Of a stretch of 64,000 nt of DNA, positions 44,521-53,559 are shown in pieces. Position numbers and translations under genes: made by a program. The stretch covers positions 62,001 through 126,000 of the forward strand of contig JAIPAM010000002.1 of the NCBI GenBank assembly GCA_021740105.1. The letters run 5' to 3'. Source of the stretch: Flavobacterium sp. (lineage in GTDB: Bacteria > Bacteroidota > Bacteroidia > Flavobacteriales > Flavobacteriaceae). Numbering within the stretch: the stretch's first letter is position 1; the number at the start of each line of letters is the position of its first letter. The notes below the pieces were generated by a model that saw nothing but the letters and a program-made list of their open reading frames with translations, was not told the origin of the DNA and did not search any database.

Positions 44521-45239
44521 TTATACATTTATTTTATTTCTTTTCCAATAAATAGCAACATCAAAACCCTCTGCAATAAAGACTTCAATGGGTTGTGTTT
44601 GACTTAAAATGGAAAATGATTTTCCGTACATGGCTTCAAAGTCACAATCTATTTTATAATCTGTGACCTTGTGAATTTTCCAACTAGGATGTCTTAATTG
44701 ATATTCTTCCGTTTTAATATCATTGATTTTGGTAAAACCATAATAATGTTCGTAAATGAATTTTTCTATACTTCCGGTTTTCATAGACTCCGTTTTTGAC
44801 TCATATTCAACGGCAATAGTGTTCCATTTTTTTGCAACAGCCATTCAAATTTGATTTGTTTCGTCTTATTATTACCAGATAATTCGTGTTTTGTTGGAAC
44901 AACAGTATAATGTTCATTATATAGTTTATTTGCTACCCAAGCTACCAATTGGTAAGGAATCGTTTCATTAATAAAAACTACCCCTCTTTTGAAAATATTC
45001 CCTTCTTTTCTGATAACATAAAAACGTAAATTTATTTCTTCAAAAGATCCAAAAAAAGGAATTGGAACGTTAAATAATTTGGTGTTTTTAAACATAAATC
45101 CCACCAAACTTACGTAGGCTTTACCATTAAATAAATCAAGTGAAACTCCATTTGGTAAATATGGAATTAGCAGTTTTGGATCAATCTCATAATTTGCCAT
45201 TATGATATTTTCCCATTTTGCTTTTAAAAATACCTTCAT
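44521..45239 (-). pseudogene. DUF2071 protein gene split by a homopolymer frameshift
   Basis: Two track ORFs (152 and 107 residues) overlap and complete each other. The first reads a DUF2071 start (KWENIIMANYEIDPKLLIPY, then LPNGVSLDLFNGKAYVSLVGF) up to KFEWLLQK. The second takes over with KWNTIAVEYESKTESMKTGS and ends in [19 protein letters not shown]. The switch is at a run of seven A (minus strand; T at 44827-44833). One more A would restore a single protein of about 240 residues. Slippage, decay or sequencing error are all possible. Confidence 0.85.
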
Positions 45240-45887
45240 TTATTGTTTTTTTAATAATGAAGCAATCTCTTCATTGGGTTTTGCATAACTCAATCGATCC
45301 AATTGAACCGTTTTATGATAGCTATCTAAACCAGAACAAGTAATGGTATTGGCTTTCTCTATATCGATAAAACCATCTGTAGACAAACAATCTTTTGGAA
45401 TATAAATTTGAACAATTTCGCCTATAATTAATGTAGTGTTGTTAATCGAAATATCTATTTTCTCTTTGAACTCTATGCCTAATTGTACTTTACTTTCGGC
45501 AACATAAGGTGCAATAAAACCGTCTTTGTACTCCCGATTTAAACTCGTAATTTCAAATTCGGAAATGCCTTTGTCATATCGTGCAGACGTTTGGTGCGCT
45601 TGATTGTAAATGGCTTCGTTTATATGATTAATGGTATAAAAACCCGTCTCGATAATATTAGCATATGTATTTCTTTCAGGCGGTGATGGTCTGAAAATTA
45701 AACCAATCAAAGGAGGATTTGCGCCAACATGAAATAACGAACTGAAAATAGCTACGTTGGTATTGCCTGATTTATCAGTTGTTCCAACTAGGGAAACACT
45801 TTTAAAACCACCAAGACTATTAATCAAATGCGCTCTTTTGTTTTTTTCTAAAGACTTCAAGTCCCCAGAATTGAAATTAATTATCAT
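45240..45887 (-). CDS. Flavin reductase-like (FMN-binding split-barrel) protein
   Basis: A 215-residue protein of the flavin reductase/DIM6-NTAB group. KSVSLVGTTDKSGNTNVAIF and SLFHVGANPPLIGLIFRPSP lie in the FMN-binding region, followed by RNTYANIIETGFYTINH. It binds FMN and may reduce flavin with NAD(P)H. It directly abuts the DUF2071 start (TAA then ATG), which places it in the photolyase operon, where it could supply reduced flavin; this is inference. Confidence 0.87.
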   Translation of the reverse strand: MIINFNSGDLKSLEKNKRAHLINSLGGFKSVSLVGTTDKSGNTNVAIFSSLFHVGANPPLIGLIFRPSPPERNTYANIIETGFYTINHINEAIYNQAHQTSARYDKGISEFEITSLNREYKDGFIAPYVAESKVQLGIEFKEKIDISINNTTLIIGEIVQIYIPKDCLSTDGFIDIEKANTITCSGLDSYHKTVQLDRLSYAKPNEEIASLLKKQ

Positions 45888-45901
45888 TTATACGGTGTTT
45901 A

Positions 45902-46300
45902 TTATTCTATAACAATCCATTTTTTATCACTATTCAATTGAAAAGTTCCAAGGTGTTCTTTATTCCACTCGACCGGTGAAATTAATGACAGAAAATTAAT
46001 TCCATCTTCGCCTCTATATAAATGATAAATTTCACCAATTACAGGTTCAAAAGAAAAATTTGAATTATAAACCAATTCATTCAATTCAAATTCCTTCATC
46101 AAGCTTTCATATTGAACTTTTAACTCATTGAATTTATTTTCAAATTGTTTGTTAACATTACTGATCCCTCTACTTTTCCATGAAACTAAATTGTCTATTT
46201 GAATTACAGGTGCACCAACATTAGTCGGATACGACAATAAACTTGCATTGTATCCTTGGTCATCATTGAAAACTACATTATCTGGAATTACTCTTTTCAT
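45902..46300 (-). CDS. DUF2452 protein
   Basis: A 132-residue soluble protein. DDQGYNASLLSYPTNVGAPV at the N-terminus and IYHLYRGEDGINFLSLISP near the C-terminus fit the DUF2452 family, whose function is not known. It is the first gene of the minus-strand photolyase operon and starts 101 bp from the divergent TetR gene. The palindrome at 46330 lies in its upstream region. Confidence 0.75.
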   Translation of the reverse strand: MKRVIPDNVVFNDDQGYNASLLSYPTNVGAPVIQIDNLVSWKSRGISNVNKQFENKFNELKVQYESLMKEFELNELVYNSNFSFEPVIGEIYHLYRGEDGINFLSLISPVEWNKEHLGTFQLNSDKKWIVIE

Positions 46301-46329
46301 TTTTAAAGAAATAAAAAATTAACAAATTA

Positions 46330-46344
46330 TTTTGTTTAACAAAA
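46330..46344. promoter_or_regulatory. 15-bp perfect palindrome, candidate TetR operator
   Basis: TTTTGTTTAACAAAA has 7-bp arms around one central base. It lies between the divergent DUF2452 (start 46300) and TetR (start 46402) genes, the usual place for a TetR operator controlling both directions. AT-rich background makes chance palindromes more likely, but it is the only long one containing G and C in this gap. Confidence 0.55.
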
Positions 46345-46401
46345 GTAGAAAATAATTAAACATTAATTACCTTTACACTCGTAAAAAAAATTATAAAAAA
46401 A

Positions 46402-47061
46402 ATGGCGACTAAGAAAACAACACTTTCAAAAGAAAAAATTGTTTCATTGTATATGGAATATGTTTTGGAACACGATGAAAAACCAAAATCGGTTTTCAAA
46501 TTTTCAAAACTAAATAACATCACTGAAACAGAATTTTATAGTTTTTTTGGAACAATTGAAAGCATAGAAAAAGAAATTTTCAATATGTTCTTTGAAAAAA
46601 CAATAGCACTTTTGCAAAAAGATAAAGATTACGAATCTTATGACATGAGAAGTAAAGTGCTAAGTTTCAATTTTACTTTTTTTGAACTTTTAACAGCTAA
46701 TAGAAGTTATGTTGTAATGGCTTTAAAAGAATCTGGAAGTCCCTTAAAAAGCATGACGCAATTGTCAGGTTTAAGAAAAAGCTATAATGAATTCGTTACT
46801 GAAATAATCACTGAGGAAATCAGAACTAAGCAAGAGCAATTTCAAAATTTTCAAGAAAAAGCAATTCAAGAAGCGTCATGGTTCCAATTACTTTTGACTA
46901 TAAAATTTTGGATGGACGATACTTCTCCAGCACTTGAAAAGACAGATATTTACATAGAAAAATCGATAAATACCACTTTTGAATTATTCAATGTAGCCCC
47001 TTTAGACAGTTTAATCGATTTTGGAAAATTTATCTTTAAAGAAAAAATATATTCAAAATAA
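46402..47061 (+). CDS. TetR-family regulator
   Basis: A 219-residue regulator with a weak N-terminal TetR helix-turn-helix (about 8-55: KEKIVSLYMEYVLEHDEKP, KSVFKFSKLNNITETEFYSFF) and an all-helical ligand domain. It begins the plus-strand operon with the AarF kinase and AlkB, and its stop overlaps the AarF start (TAATG). It is divergent from the photolyase operon and likely represses both sets. The ligand or signal is unknown. Confidence 0.82.
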   Translation: MATKKTTLSKEKIVSLYMEYVLEHDEKPKSVFKFSKLNNITETEFYSFFGTIESIEKEIFNMFFEKTIALLQKDKDYESYDMRSKVLSFNFTFFELLTANRSYVVMALKESGSPLKSMTQLSGLRKSYNEFVTEIITEEIRTKQEQFQNFQEKAIQEASWFQLLLTIKFWMDDTSPALEKTDIYIEKSINTTFELFNVAPLDSLIDFGKFIFKEKIYSK

Positions 47062-48374
47062 TGAAAACTATAGACTATATTCCAACATCTAAAATACAAA
47101 GAGCAACAAAACTAGTACAAACAGGAGCAAAAGTTGGGGTTAATTATTTAAAATATTACGGGGAGAAAATGGTTAATTCCGAATTAAATAGGGATAAACT
47201 AAACGAAAATAATGCAGAAGATATTTATGACGGACTGAAAAGTCTTAAGGGTAGTGCTCTTAAAGTAGCTCAGATGTTGAGTATGGATAAGAGTTTTTTA
47301 CCGCAAGCCTATGTTGAAAAATTCTCCTTATCTCAATTTTCGGTTCCACCACTTTCCGCGCCCTTAGTTTTAAAAACATTTAAGACTAATTTGGGTAAAA
47401 CTCCTTATGAAATTTTTGATGAATTTAATGCTAATTCTGTAAATGCTGCCAGTATTGGACAAGTTCATAAAGCAAAGAAAAATGGAAAGGAATTGGCTGT
47501 GAAAATCCAATATCCTGGAGTGGCCAATAGCATTTCATCTGATTTGGCTTTGGTTAAACCAATAGCAATTAGAATGTTTAATCTTCAAGGTAAAGATTCC
47601 GACAAGTACTTTAAGGAAGTCGAAGATAAATTGATTGAGGAAACCAATTACCTATTGGAATTAAATCAAAGCCAAGAAGTAGTTAAAGCCTGTGAAAAAA
47701 TTGAAAATTTAGTATTTCCTCAGTATTACCCGGAGTTTTCGTCAGAGCGAATTATTACCATGGATTGGATGACTGGAATTCATCTTTCTGAATTTACAGC
47801 TAGAAATAAAAACTCCGAAATTGCAAATCAACTAGGTCAAGCCTTATGGGATTTTTATATGTATCAAATTCATGTTTTGAAAAAAGTTCATGCTGACCCT
47901 CACCCAGGAAATTTTTTAGTTAATGACAAAAATCAACTTATCGCACTTGATTTTGGATGTATGAAAAAAATTCCATTGGATTTTTACGTTCCTTATTTTG
48001 AACTCATAGATAAAAAGGTAATTAACAATCCTGAATTATTTAAAGAGAAACTATTTGAATTGGAAATTTTAAGAAGTGATGATACGAAAGACGAAGTCGA
48101 GTATTTCACCTCTATGTTTTACGATTTAATGTATTTGTTTACTTTGCCTTTCCAAGAAGCACATTTTGATTTTTCCAACCCAGATTTTTTTGGAGACATC
48201 GCTATATTGGGAGAACGATTTGCAAAAGACACCAATATAAGAAAAATGAATGGCAATAGAGGATCCAAACATTTTATATACATGAACCGTACCTTCTTTG
48301 GATTGTATAATTTAATGTACGATTTAAAAGCCACTATTGTGGTGAACCAATATCAAAAGTACAAGTCAAATTAG
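47061..48374 (+). CDS. AarF/ABC1/UbiB-family kinase-like protein
   Basis: A 437-residue ABC1/UbiB atypical kinase. Signatures: LKGSALKVAQMLSMDKSFLPQ (KxGQ-like N-terminal motif), SVNAASIGQVHKAKKNGKEL (nucleotide loop), AVKIQYPGV (Lys), VHADPHPGNFLV (catalytic loop) and ALDFGCMKK (metal Asp). It is presumed to act in isoprenoid-lipid or quinone metabolism, but may here serve light or oxidative stress. Start overlap with TetR indicates coupled translation. Confidence 0.9.
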   Translation: MKTIDYIPTSKIQRATKLVQTGAKVGVNYLKYYGEKMVNSELNRDKLNENNAEDIYDGLKSLKGSALKVAQMLSMDKSFLPQAYVEKFSLSQFSVPPLSAPLVLKTFKTNLGKTPYEIFDEFNANSVNAASIGQVHKAKKNGKELAVKIQYPGVANSISSDLALVKPIAIRMFNLQGKDSDKYFKEVEDKLIEETNYLLELNQSQEVVKACEKIENLVFPQYYPEFSSERIITMDWMTGIHLSEFTARNKNSEIANQLGQALWDFYMYQIHVLKKVHADPHPGNFLVNDKNQLIALDFGCMKKIPLDFYVPYFELIDKKVINNPELFKEKLFELEILRSDDTKDEVEYFTSMFYDLMYLFTLPFQEAHFDFSNPDFFGDIAILGERFAKDTNIRKMNGNRGSKHFIYMNRTFFGLYNLMYDLKATIVVNQYQKYKSN

Positions 48375-48393
48375 TTTGGAACTATAAGCAACC

Positions 48394-49020
48394 ATGGATT
48401 TATTTACTCCAGAAGAACAAGAAAAAGCATTTGAAGTGATTTCATTATCTGATGGAGAAATTTTATTTATGAGAAACTTCTTCACTCCTACTGAAGCTAA
48501 ACTCTACTTTGATTTGTTGCAAAACAATATTGACTGGAAACAAGAAGAAGTAAAGTTTTATGGGAAAACCTATCCTGTTCCAAGAAAAACCGCTTGGTAT
48601 GGTTATGAAGGTTTTAATTACTCGTATTCGGGAATTACTTGTTTTCCTGAAATTTGGACCAAAGAACTACTTGAAATTAAAAATGCAATTGAACAATTTA
48701 TCCCTACAGAAGATTTCACAAGTGTTTTATTAAATTTATACAACAACGGAAATGACAAAATGGGTTGGCATGCCGATGATGAAAAAGAGCTCGGTACCAA
48801 TCCAATAATCGCATCAGTAAGCCTAGGAGAAACTAGACGATTTGATATAAAACACAAACACAATAAAGATTTACAGTTTAAATTCGAATTAACCTCTGGT
48901 TCATTACTAATTATGAGAGGTGCTTTACAACACCATTGGGTTCACCAAATTCCCGCACAGAAAAAAGTAAAAAACCCTAGAATTAATTTGACTTTTAGAA
49001 CCATAAAAAAAAGCCTCTAG
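48394..49020 (+). CDS. alkB: AlkB-family DNA dealkylase
   Basis: A 208-residue Fe(II)/2-oxoglutarate dioxygenase of the AlkB family. GWHADDEKELGTNPIIASVS has the HxD metal motif, GALQHHWVHQIP gives the distal His, and NPRINLTFR has the two Arg that bind 2-oxoglutarate and substrate. It removes methyl groups from 1-methyladenine and 3-methylcytosine. It follows aarF by 19 bp, so light repair and alkylation repair share one regulator. Its stop codon lies inside the terminator stem. Confidence 0.9.
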   Translation: MDLFTPEEQEKAFEVISLSDGEILFMRNFFTPTEAKLYFDLLQNNIDWKQEEVKFYGKTYPVPRKTAWYGYEGFNYSYSGITCFPEIWTKELLEIKNAIEQFIPTEDFTSVLLNLYNNGNDKMGWHADDEKELGTNPIIASVSLGETRRFDIKHKHNKDLQFKFELTSGSLLIMRGALQHHWVHQIPAQKKVKNPRINLTFRTIKKSL

Positions 49021-49039
49021 ATAAATTTAGAGGCTTTTT
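49008..49039. terminator. Bidirectional terminator after alkB
   Basis: AAAAAGCCTCTA, loop GATAAATT, TAGAGGCTTTTT. The stem includes the alkB stop codon. It also lies downstream of the convergent gene at 49078. Confidence 0.8.
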
Positions 49040-49077
49040 AATTTTTTGAAAACTCAAAGAGAATAAACGATAGTTTT

Positions 49078-49752
49078 CTATAATGTATTTAAATAATTTA
49101 CTAATAGCAAAACACTAGAATCTTCAGTGAATTTTATTTTATTTTCTTTTAAAAACAACTCTAAAGAATCTTTATTATTAGGAAACAGTTTTAAAAAATC
49201 TGATTTTTTCTCCGGTAATTCGGTTAAACTATCTTGATTTTTAATATAATATTTGCTTTTATCAACAATATATTTTGCTGGTTTTTCCTCACCATAAGTT
49301 GAACCCGGTACATAGGGCGGTACATATTTAACTTTCTCTTTTTTATAAAGAATGTATTTAGAATCATTTGATTTAGTAAGAACCATTAAATATCCATCGT
49401 TTGACTTTTTATCAAAATTTTTAAAATACTTGTAGGTAAGATTATTAATGGTTAATTCACAATTTTCGTTTTTGTCCAAATAGTACAATTTACCATCTAC
49501 CTTAAATTCCATTTCTTCTTTAAAGGTATTGTAACGAATTGGAGGTGTGATTTCAGAAATACAAGTAAAAGTTGAGGAATAAAAAGTTTGATCTATATAT
49601 TGTGAACCTAAAACAGTAACGGATGATTCATCCGAAGTACTTGGGGTCATTGTAAGATAGTAATAGGAATTACTCACAGGTAAAGGGTTAACTTGACTCC
49701 AAGTATTTTGCAAACAAAATAAAAAGAAAGTAAACAGCAATTTTTTGAACAT
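49078..49752 (-). CDS. Secreted hypothetical protein
   Basis: A 224-residue exported protein with a signal peptide (1-19, cleaved near TWSQ). No catalytic motif or repeat is evident. The middle has alternating hydrophobic strands (YLTMTPSTSDESSVTVLGSQ, KVDGKLYYLDKNENCELTIN) and a Tyr-rich segment. The C-terminal half (YIVDKSKYYIKNQDSLTELP) is charged and probably helical. No T9SS sorting domain is present, so it is likely periplasmic. I do not recognise a family. A hairpin downstream would end transcription. Confidence 0.65.
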   Translation of the reverse strand: MFKKLLFTFFLFCLQNTWSQVNPLPVSNSYYYLTMTPSTSDESSVTVLGSQYIDQTFYSSTFTCISEITPPIRYNTFKEEMEFKVDGKLYYLDKNENCELTINNLTYKYFKNFDKKSNDGYLMVLTKSNDSKYILYKKEKVKYVPPYVPGSTYGEEKPAKYIVDKSKYYIKNQDSLTELPEKKSDFLKLFPNNKDSLELFLKENKIKFTEDSSVLLLVNYLNTL

Positions 49753-50052
49753 AATAAGAGGGGTTAATTATAAATTTTTCAAATTTACAAATTAATTTAT
49801 TTAATACACTTCATAAAAATAATTATTAATTGAGTTAGAAAGAAAAATTATTTTCAATGCAAACCAGCTTAAACTTATACCTCTACAAATCGAAATAAAA
49901 TGGGGAATTATTATGCTTATAGTATATTGTTAGAGTATTAAATTTATTAGCACCATTGACACTTCAAATGTTTTTGAAAAAATAGTATAAAAAGCTTCTA
50001 GATTTCTTTAGAGGCTTTTGGTTTAACTAATAAAAAAAACTTTTCATCAATC
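49753..50052. other. 300-bp gap between two minus-strand genes
   Basis: No ORF above 40 codons in a plausible context. The gap contains the hairpin at 49990-50019, which would terminate the TPR gene, and otherwise AT-rich DNA. No promoter with a clear TAnnTTTG box for the gene at 49078 was found. Confidence 0.5.
49990..50019 (-). terminator. Terminator of the TPR gene (CCTCTAGA-type hairpin)
   Basis: AAAAGCTTCTA and TAGAGGCTTTT form an 11-bp stem with one G-U wobble; on the minus strand a run of T follows. The sequence, including the flank TTTTGGTTTAA, is very similar to the hairpin at 50911-50942. Confidence 0.7.
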
Positions 50053-50751
50053 TTATGACTTTATTTTTTCTTGGTATTCGTCTAAGATTTTTATGGCCTT
50101 AACCGACTGCAAAAGTTTAACTTTATTAAGGGCTGTTAGCCGATCATAAGTCGTTTTAAAACCACTAATTTGAATAGCTTTAAGATAATTTTTCTCAGCA
50201 CTTTTAAATCGTTCAAAATATTCATCTATTTTTCCTCGTGCCAAATAACCGTCAACTGAAGAAAATGTCATTAATTGGTTCGCATAGATTTGCGCTTTTT
50301 TTTCACTTCCGCCAAAAAGTCCAGGCACTTGCAGGTAATACTCAATCAATGCCCAACGAGCCTCAAGATGATTAGATTTCAAACTTATAGCTTTTTCGAA
50401 TGCGTCCTTCATATCACCAATCAATCGAATGGCAACCCATTTTCCTCCGGCTTGCGATTTTAAACCCAATGCGCCTCCATATTTATAATAAAAATTAGCT
50501 TCATTAGGTTTCAATTTCATTAGCATCTGATAATAATAAATGGCTTTATCTAAATTATTTAATTGAACTGAAATATCACCAAGGTGTTCAATAGATTTTA
50601 AATGATTAGGAGAATCTTTAAGTTCGTTTTCAAAAAGTGGCTTTGCTAAAGCATATTTTTCCTGATAAAACAGCTTTTCCGCTTTCTCAAAATTGGTTTG
50701 AGAGAAAGATAATAAAGGAATTAAAAATAGTACTAAACAGTATTTTTTCAT
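50053..50751 (-). CDS. Secreted tetratricopeptide-repeat protein
   Basis: The track ORF begins at 50784, but the ATG at 50751 is preferred because MKKYCLVLFLIPLLSFSQ is a clean signal peptide, while the extra 11 residues are not. The mature protein is built of TPR-like helix pairs (NFEKAEKLFYQEKYALAKPL, LKSIEHLGDISVQLNNLDKA, AIYYYQMLMKLKPNEANFYY). TPR proteins act as scaffolds. GGKWVAIRLIGDMKDAFEKA and EARWALIEYYLQVPGLFGG suggest the TPR array of the periplasmic assembly type. Partner unknown. Confidence 0.75.
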   Translation of the reverse strand: MKKYCLVLFLIPLLSFSQTNFEKAEKLFYQEKYALAKPLFENELKDSPNHLKSIEHLGDISVQLNNLDKAIYYYQMLMKLKPNEANFYYKYGGALGLKSQAGGKWVAIRLIGDMKDAFEKAISLKSNHLEARWALIEYYLQVPGLFGGSEKKAQIYANQLMTFSSVDGYLARGKIDEYFERFKSAEKNYLKAIQISGFKTTYDRLTALNKVKLLQSVKAIKILDEYQEKIKS

Positions 50752-50798
50752 AAAAAAACAATTGAAATTATCTAAAAAAAACAAAGGTATGTTTTTAA

Positions 50799-50912
50799 AT
50801 GGATTTTGTAAAAAAAGTTAATCCAGAAATTTATTTCTTGCGATCGACATCAAACAATTTTTCTAATCAGATTAAAGAGTATCTTGAAAATAAAATTCTA
50901 GAATTGTACTAA
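50799..50912 (+). CDS. Possible small ORF or gene remnant (37 codons)
   Basis: An ATG-started frame reads MDFVKKVNPEIYFLRSTSNN, then FSNQIKEYLENKILELY, and stops inside the hairpin at 50911. The amino-acid composition looks protein-like, with an amphipathic C-terminal helix, but I see no clear ribosome binding site and no partner. It may be a relic of a longer gene or chance. Reported with low confidence. Confidence 0.2.
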   Translation: MDFVKKVNPEIYFLRSTSNNFSNQIKEYLENKILELY

Positions 50913-50942
50913 AAAAACCTCTAGATTTCTCTAGAGGCTTTT
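50911..50942 (-). terminator. Terminator of the symporter gene (CCTCTAGA-type hairpin)
   Basis: CCTCTAGA, loop TTTC, TCTAGAGG. On the minus strand seven T follow the stem. It is about 100 bp past the symporter stop and nearly repeats the hairpin at 49990-50019. Confidence 0.65.
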
Positions 50943-51042
50943 GGTTTAAGTGACCGCTATTGACTTATTCTCAAATAAAAAAATAGAATTTCTAGCCAAT
51001 TTTATTGAAAATAGGCTTTGAAAATCTATATGAAATAGTTAT

Positions 51043-52272
51043 TTAATCATTTTCAAAAGGTTTTTGAAGATGGATTGATTCTCCTTCACTTTTTGATATT
51101 ACAATCGTTGCAACCCCATTACCAATAAAATTGGTGATCGCTCTTGCTTCGCTCATAAATTTATCGACGCCCAATAAAAATGCTAAACCTTCTAAAGGTA
51201 TTTTATGGATTGCCGTAAGTGTTGATGCTAAAACTATAAAACCACTTCCTGTAACCCCAGCCGCCCCTTTAGAAGTGATCATTAATAATCCAATGATGGT
51301 GAAAATTTCACCTAATGAAAGTTGAACATTGTACAATTGTGCCAAAAATATTATTGCCATTGAAAGATAAATGGAGGTTCCGTCTAGGTTAAAGGAATAT
51401 CCCGTTGGAACAACAAGCCCCACAACAGATTTACTACAACCAATCTTTTCTAATTTATCCATTAAATTCGGTAATGCAGCTTCGGAGGAAGATGTTCCAA
51501 GAACTATAAGTAACTCCTCTTTAATGTATTTTATAAAATGCCAAATGTTTATTTTAAAATATTTTAATATTCCTCCTAATACAAGAAATATAAAAATAAA
51601 CATAGTTACATAAACCGTAAGCATCAATTTTCCAAGTGGAATTAGGGTGTGCAATCCAAATTTTCCCACTGTATAAGCCATTCCTCCAAATGCACCAATT
51701 GGAGCAAGATACATGACATATTTTAGGGCTTTAAAAACAACCTTAGAACATTTATATAAAAAAGCAACTATTTGCTCTCTTTTACCATGATAGTTCAACA
51801 GTATACCAACTATTATTGCAACAAATAATACTTGAAGAGTTGCATTGTTCATGAAAAATGATCCCCAATTAAATCCTTCACTTGAACTTTGAGTATATTT
51901 ACTCGCGTCTTGAATGTCTAAACCTGTCTTGTCAATTTTTCCAGGTTGAGCCAAATAGCCAACTACAATTCCAATGGCTAAAGCTAAAGTTGAAACTACT
52001 TCAAAATAGAGTAATGATTTAACTCCAATTCTGCCTACTTTTTTTAAATCGCCCATTCCTCCTATTCCTAATACAATAGTTAGAAATATTATTGGAATAA
52101 TAAAGAGTTTGATGATACTAATAAATCCATCGCCCACCACCTTCATTTGGACTCCATTATCCGGAAAGTAATGGCCAACAAAAATACCTATCAAAATTGC
52201 AATTAAAACCCAAAAGGTCAAATTTGAAATAATAGAAAAGAAAATCTTATTCGCTTTTGAAGCAGTCTTCAT
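51043..52272 (-). CDS. Dicarboxylate/amino acid:cation symporter
   Basis: A 409-residue inner-membrane transporter of the DAACS family (GltP/GltT/DctA type). LGTSSSEAALPNLMDKLEKI is the serine-rich HP1 signature, VVPTGYSFNLDGTSIYLSMA follows in the seventh helix, and the HP2 region reads TSKGAAGVTGSGFIVLASTL. It imports glutamate, aspartate or C4-dicarboxylates with Na+ or H+. It follows a porin and a carboxypeptidase gene in the same direction, so one possible supply route is amino acids released by that peptidase. Confidence 0.93.
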   Translation of the reverse strand: MKTASKANKIFFSIISNLTFWVLIAILIGIFVGHYFPDNGVQMKVVGDGFISIIKLFIIPIIFLTIVLGIGGMGDLKKVGRIGVKSLLYFEVVSTLALAIGIVVGYLAQPGKIDKTGLDIQDASKYTQSSSEGFNWGSFFMNNATLQVLFVAIIVGILLNYHGKREQIVAFLYKCSKVVFKALKYVMYLAPIGAFGGMAYTVGKFGLHTLIPLGKLMLTVYVTMFIFIFLVLGGILKYFKINIWHFIKYIKEELLIVLGTSSSEAALPNLMDKLEKIGCSKSVVGLVVPTGYSFNLDGTSIYLSMAIIFLAQLYNVQLSLGEIFTIIGLLMITSKGAAGVTGSGFIVLASTLTAIHKIPLEGLAFLLGVDKFMSEARAITNFIGNGVATIVISKSEGESIHLQKPFEND

Positions 52273-52290
52273 TTATTAGGAGGTTGATTA

Positions 52291-53559
52291 TTAAAAAACT
52301 AATTGAAAACTAAATTGAGCAATTAAGGTTTTCACATTTTCATTCGCGTTCGTAGTAGCATTAAATTGTTCCTTATTTAGCGAAGTAACAGAGGATTGAA
52401 CTTTTAAATTATTTCCTTTTATGTATTTTGTAATCCCCATTGTAAACGCATCTTGATTTGCTAGCAAAGAAGAAGCTTTATTAAATTCTTTAGTTAATTT
52501 TTCAAATTTAAAATCTAGTGAAAGACCTGATTTAGAAACATAACCGCCTTGAATATTAAACCCATTTCCTAGAACCAAATAGTTGCTAATTTCCGTCATA
52601 TACAATGGTACCGTAGCTGTAGAATTAATAAAAGTACCTTCAAGAGATGCTGCAGATGTATTTACATATTCCCCTAATAATGAATACCCTCTATATTTAA
52701 TTAGAATATCACCGTATGATTTTCTTAAATCGGGTAACTTTTGTTTGAAAGTACTATCGTAGAACATAAAGTCACCATGTCCTTCTCCTACTCTATTACT
52801 GGCACCGTTGTTAAAACTAAAAGCCGCACCTGCAAGAATTTTTATTTTATCTTCATGTAATAAATCTGCAATGTAACCATCATTTCCTGGTTTAAAATTA
52901 CCTAAAGGAAGTAAATCAATTCGACCTCCATATTTTAAACCGCCTTTATCAACATCAATTGAATTATTACCAAAAGAATTGACTCCGTCACCAGAAGTAA
53001 TTGCAAATTTTGGCTTAATAATAAATGATTTGCTACCCCATTGACTTTCTAAAAACATCCCAAATTCTCGACCTGTATTACTGAACTCAGAACTAAAAAT
53101 TCCACGATCCGCAAATTGAAGTTTATCTTCATAAAAAGTCATTTCTCTATTGTTAGTAAATGTTTGTTTTTGTCCAAAACTAATTTTAATATTTTGAGTC
53201 GGTGAATAGGCGATCCATGCATCCAAAAGGGGTTTCCCGTTGCTAAAATTATTTTGCAATAAAAAAGAAACTTTCTCTTTGTACATACTCCCTGAAATAG
53301 ACAAAAAAGCATTTCTTGCATTCATATAATTTCTAGCAACAGCTCCATCTGTTTTTTCATATTTAATAGCACTTTGAATAAATCCACTTATATTGAATTT
53401 ATAATCACCATCATTAACATTAAAACCTAAGCCGTCACCCAACTGAAACTCTTTTGAATCCGTTTTGATTTCAATTTGAGCCGAACAAGCAAATCCTAAA
53501 AACATTACTAATGCCGAAGCAAGTGCATTTAATTTCATTTTTGTATTATATTTTTTCAT
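52291..53559 (-). CDS. Phosphate-selective porin O/P-type outer-membrane porin
   Basis: A 422-residue outer-membrane beta-barrel with a signal peptide (cleaved near ACSAQ) and the pattern of the porin O/P family: FNISGFIQSAIKYEK, ISFGQKQTFTNNREMTFYED, FSNTGREFGMFLESQWG, IDLLPLGNFKPGNDG. It ends FSFQLVF, a typical barrel end. The first ATG overlaps the M14 gene by 14 bp; an internal ATG at 53538 (MKLNALASALVMFLG) avoids the overlap and is also possible. A second porin of the same family lies at 55095. Confidence 0.82.
   Translation of the reverse strand: MKKYNTKMKLNALASALVMFLGFACSAQIEIKTDSKEFQLGDGLGFNVNDGDYKFNISGFIQSAIKYEKTDGAVARNYMNARNAFLSISGSMYKEKVSFLLQNNFSNGKPLLDAWIAYSPTQNIKISFGQKQTFTNNREMTFYEDKLQFADRGIFSSEFSNTGREFGMFLESQWGSKSFIIKPKFAITSGDGVNSFGNNSIDVDKGGLKYGGRIDLLPLGNFKPGNDGYIADLLHEDKIKILAGAAFSFNNGASNRVGEGHGDFMFYDSTFKQKLPDLRKSYGDILIKYRGYSLLGEYVNTSAASLEGTFINSTATVPLYMTEISNYLVLGNGFNIQGGYVSKSGLSLDFKFEKLTKEFNKASSLLANQDAFTMGITKYIKGNNLKVQSSVTSLNKEQFNATTNANENVKTLIAQFSFQLVF

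Noticed and set aside
44781-44844. Overlap of the two DUF2071 ORFs read as two separate genes
   Set aside because: The two halves complete one family and switch at a homopolymer, so one disrupted gene is the simpler explanation.
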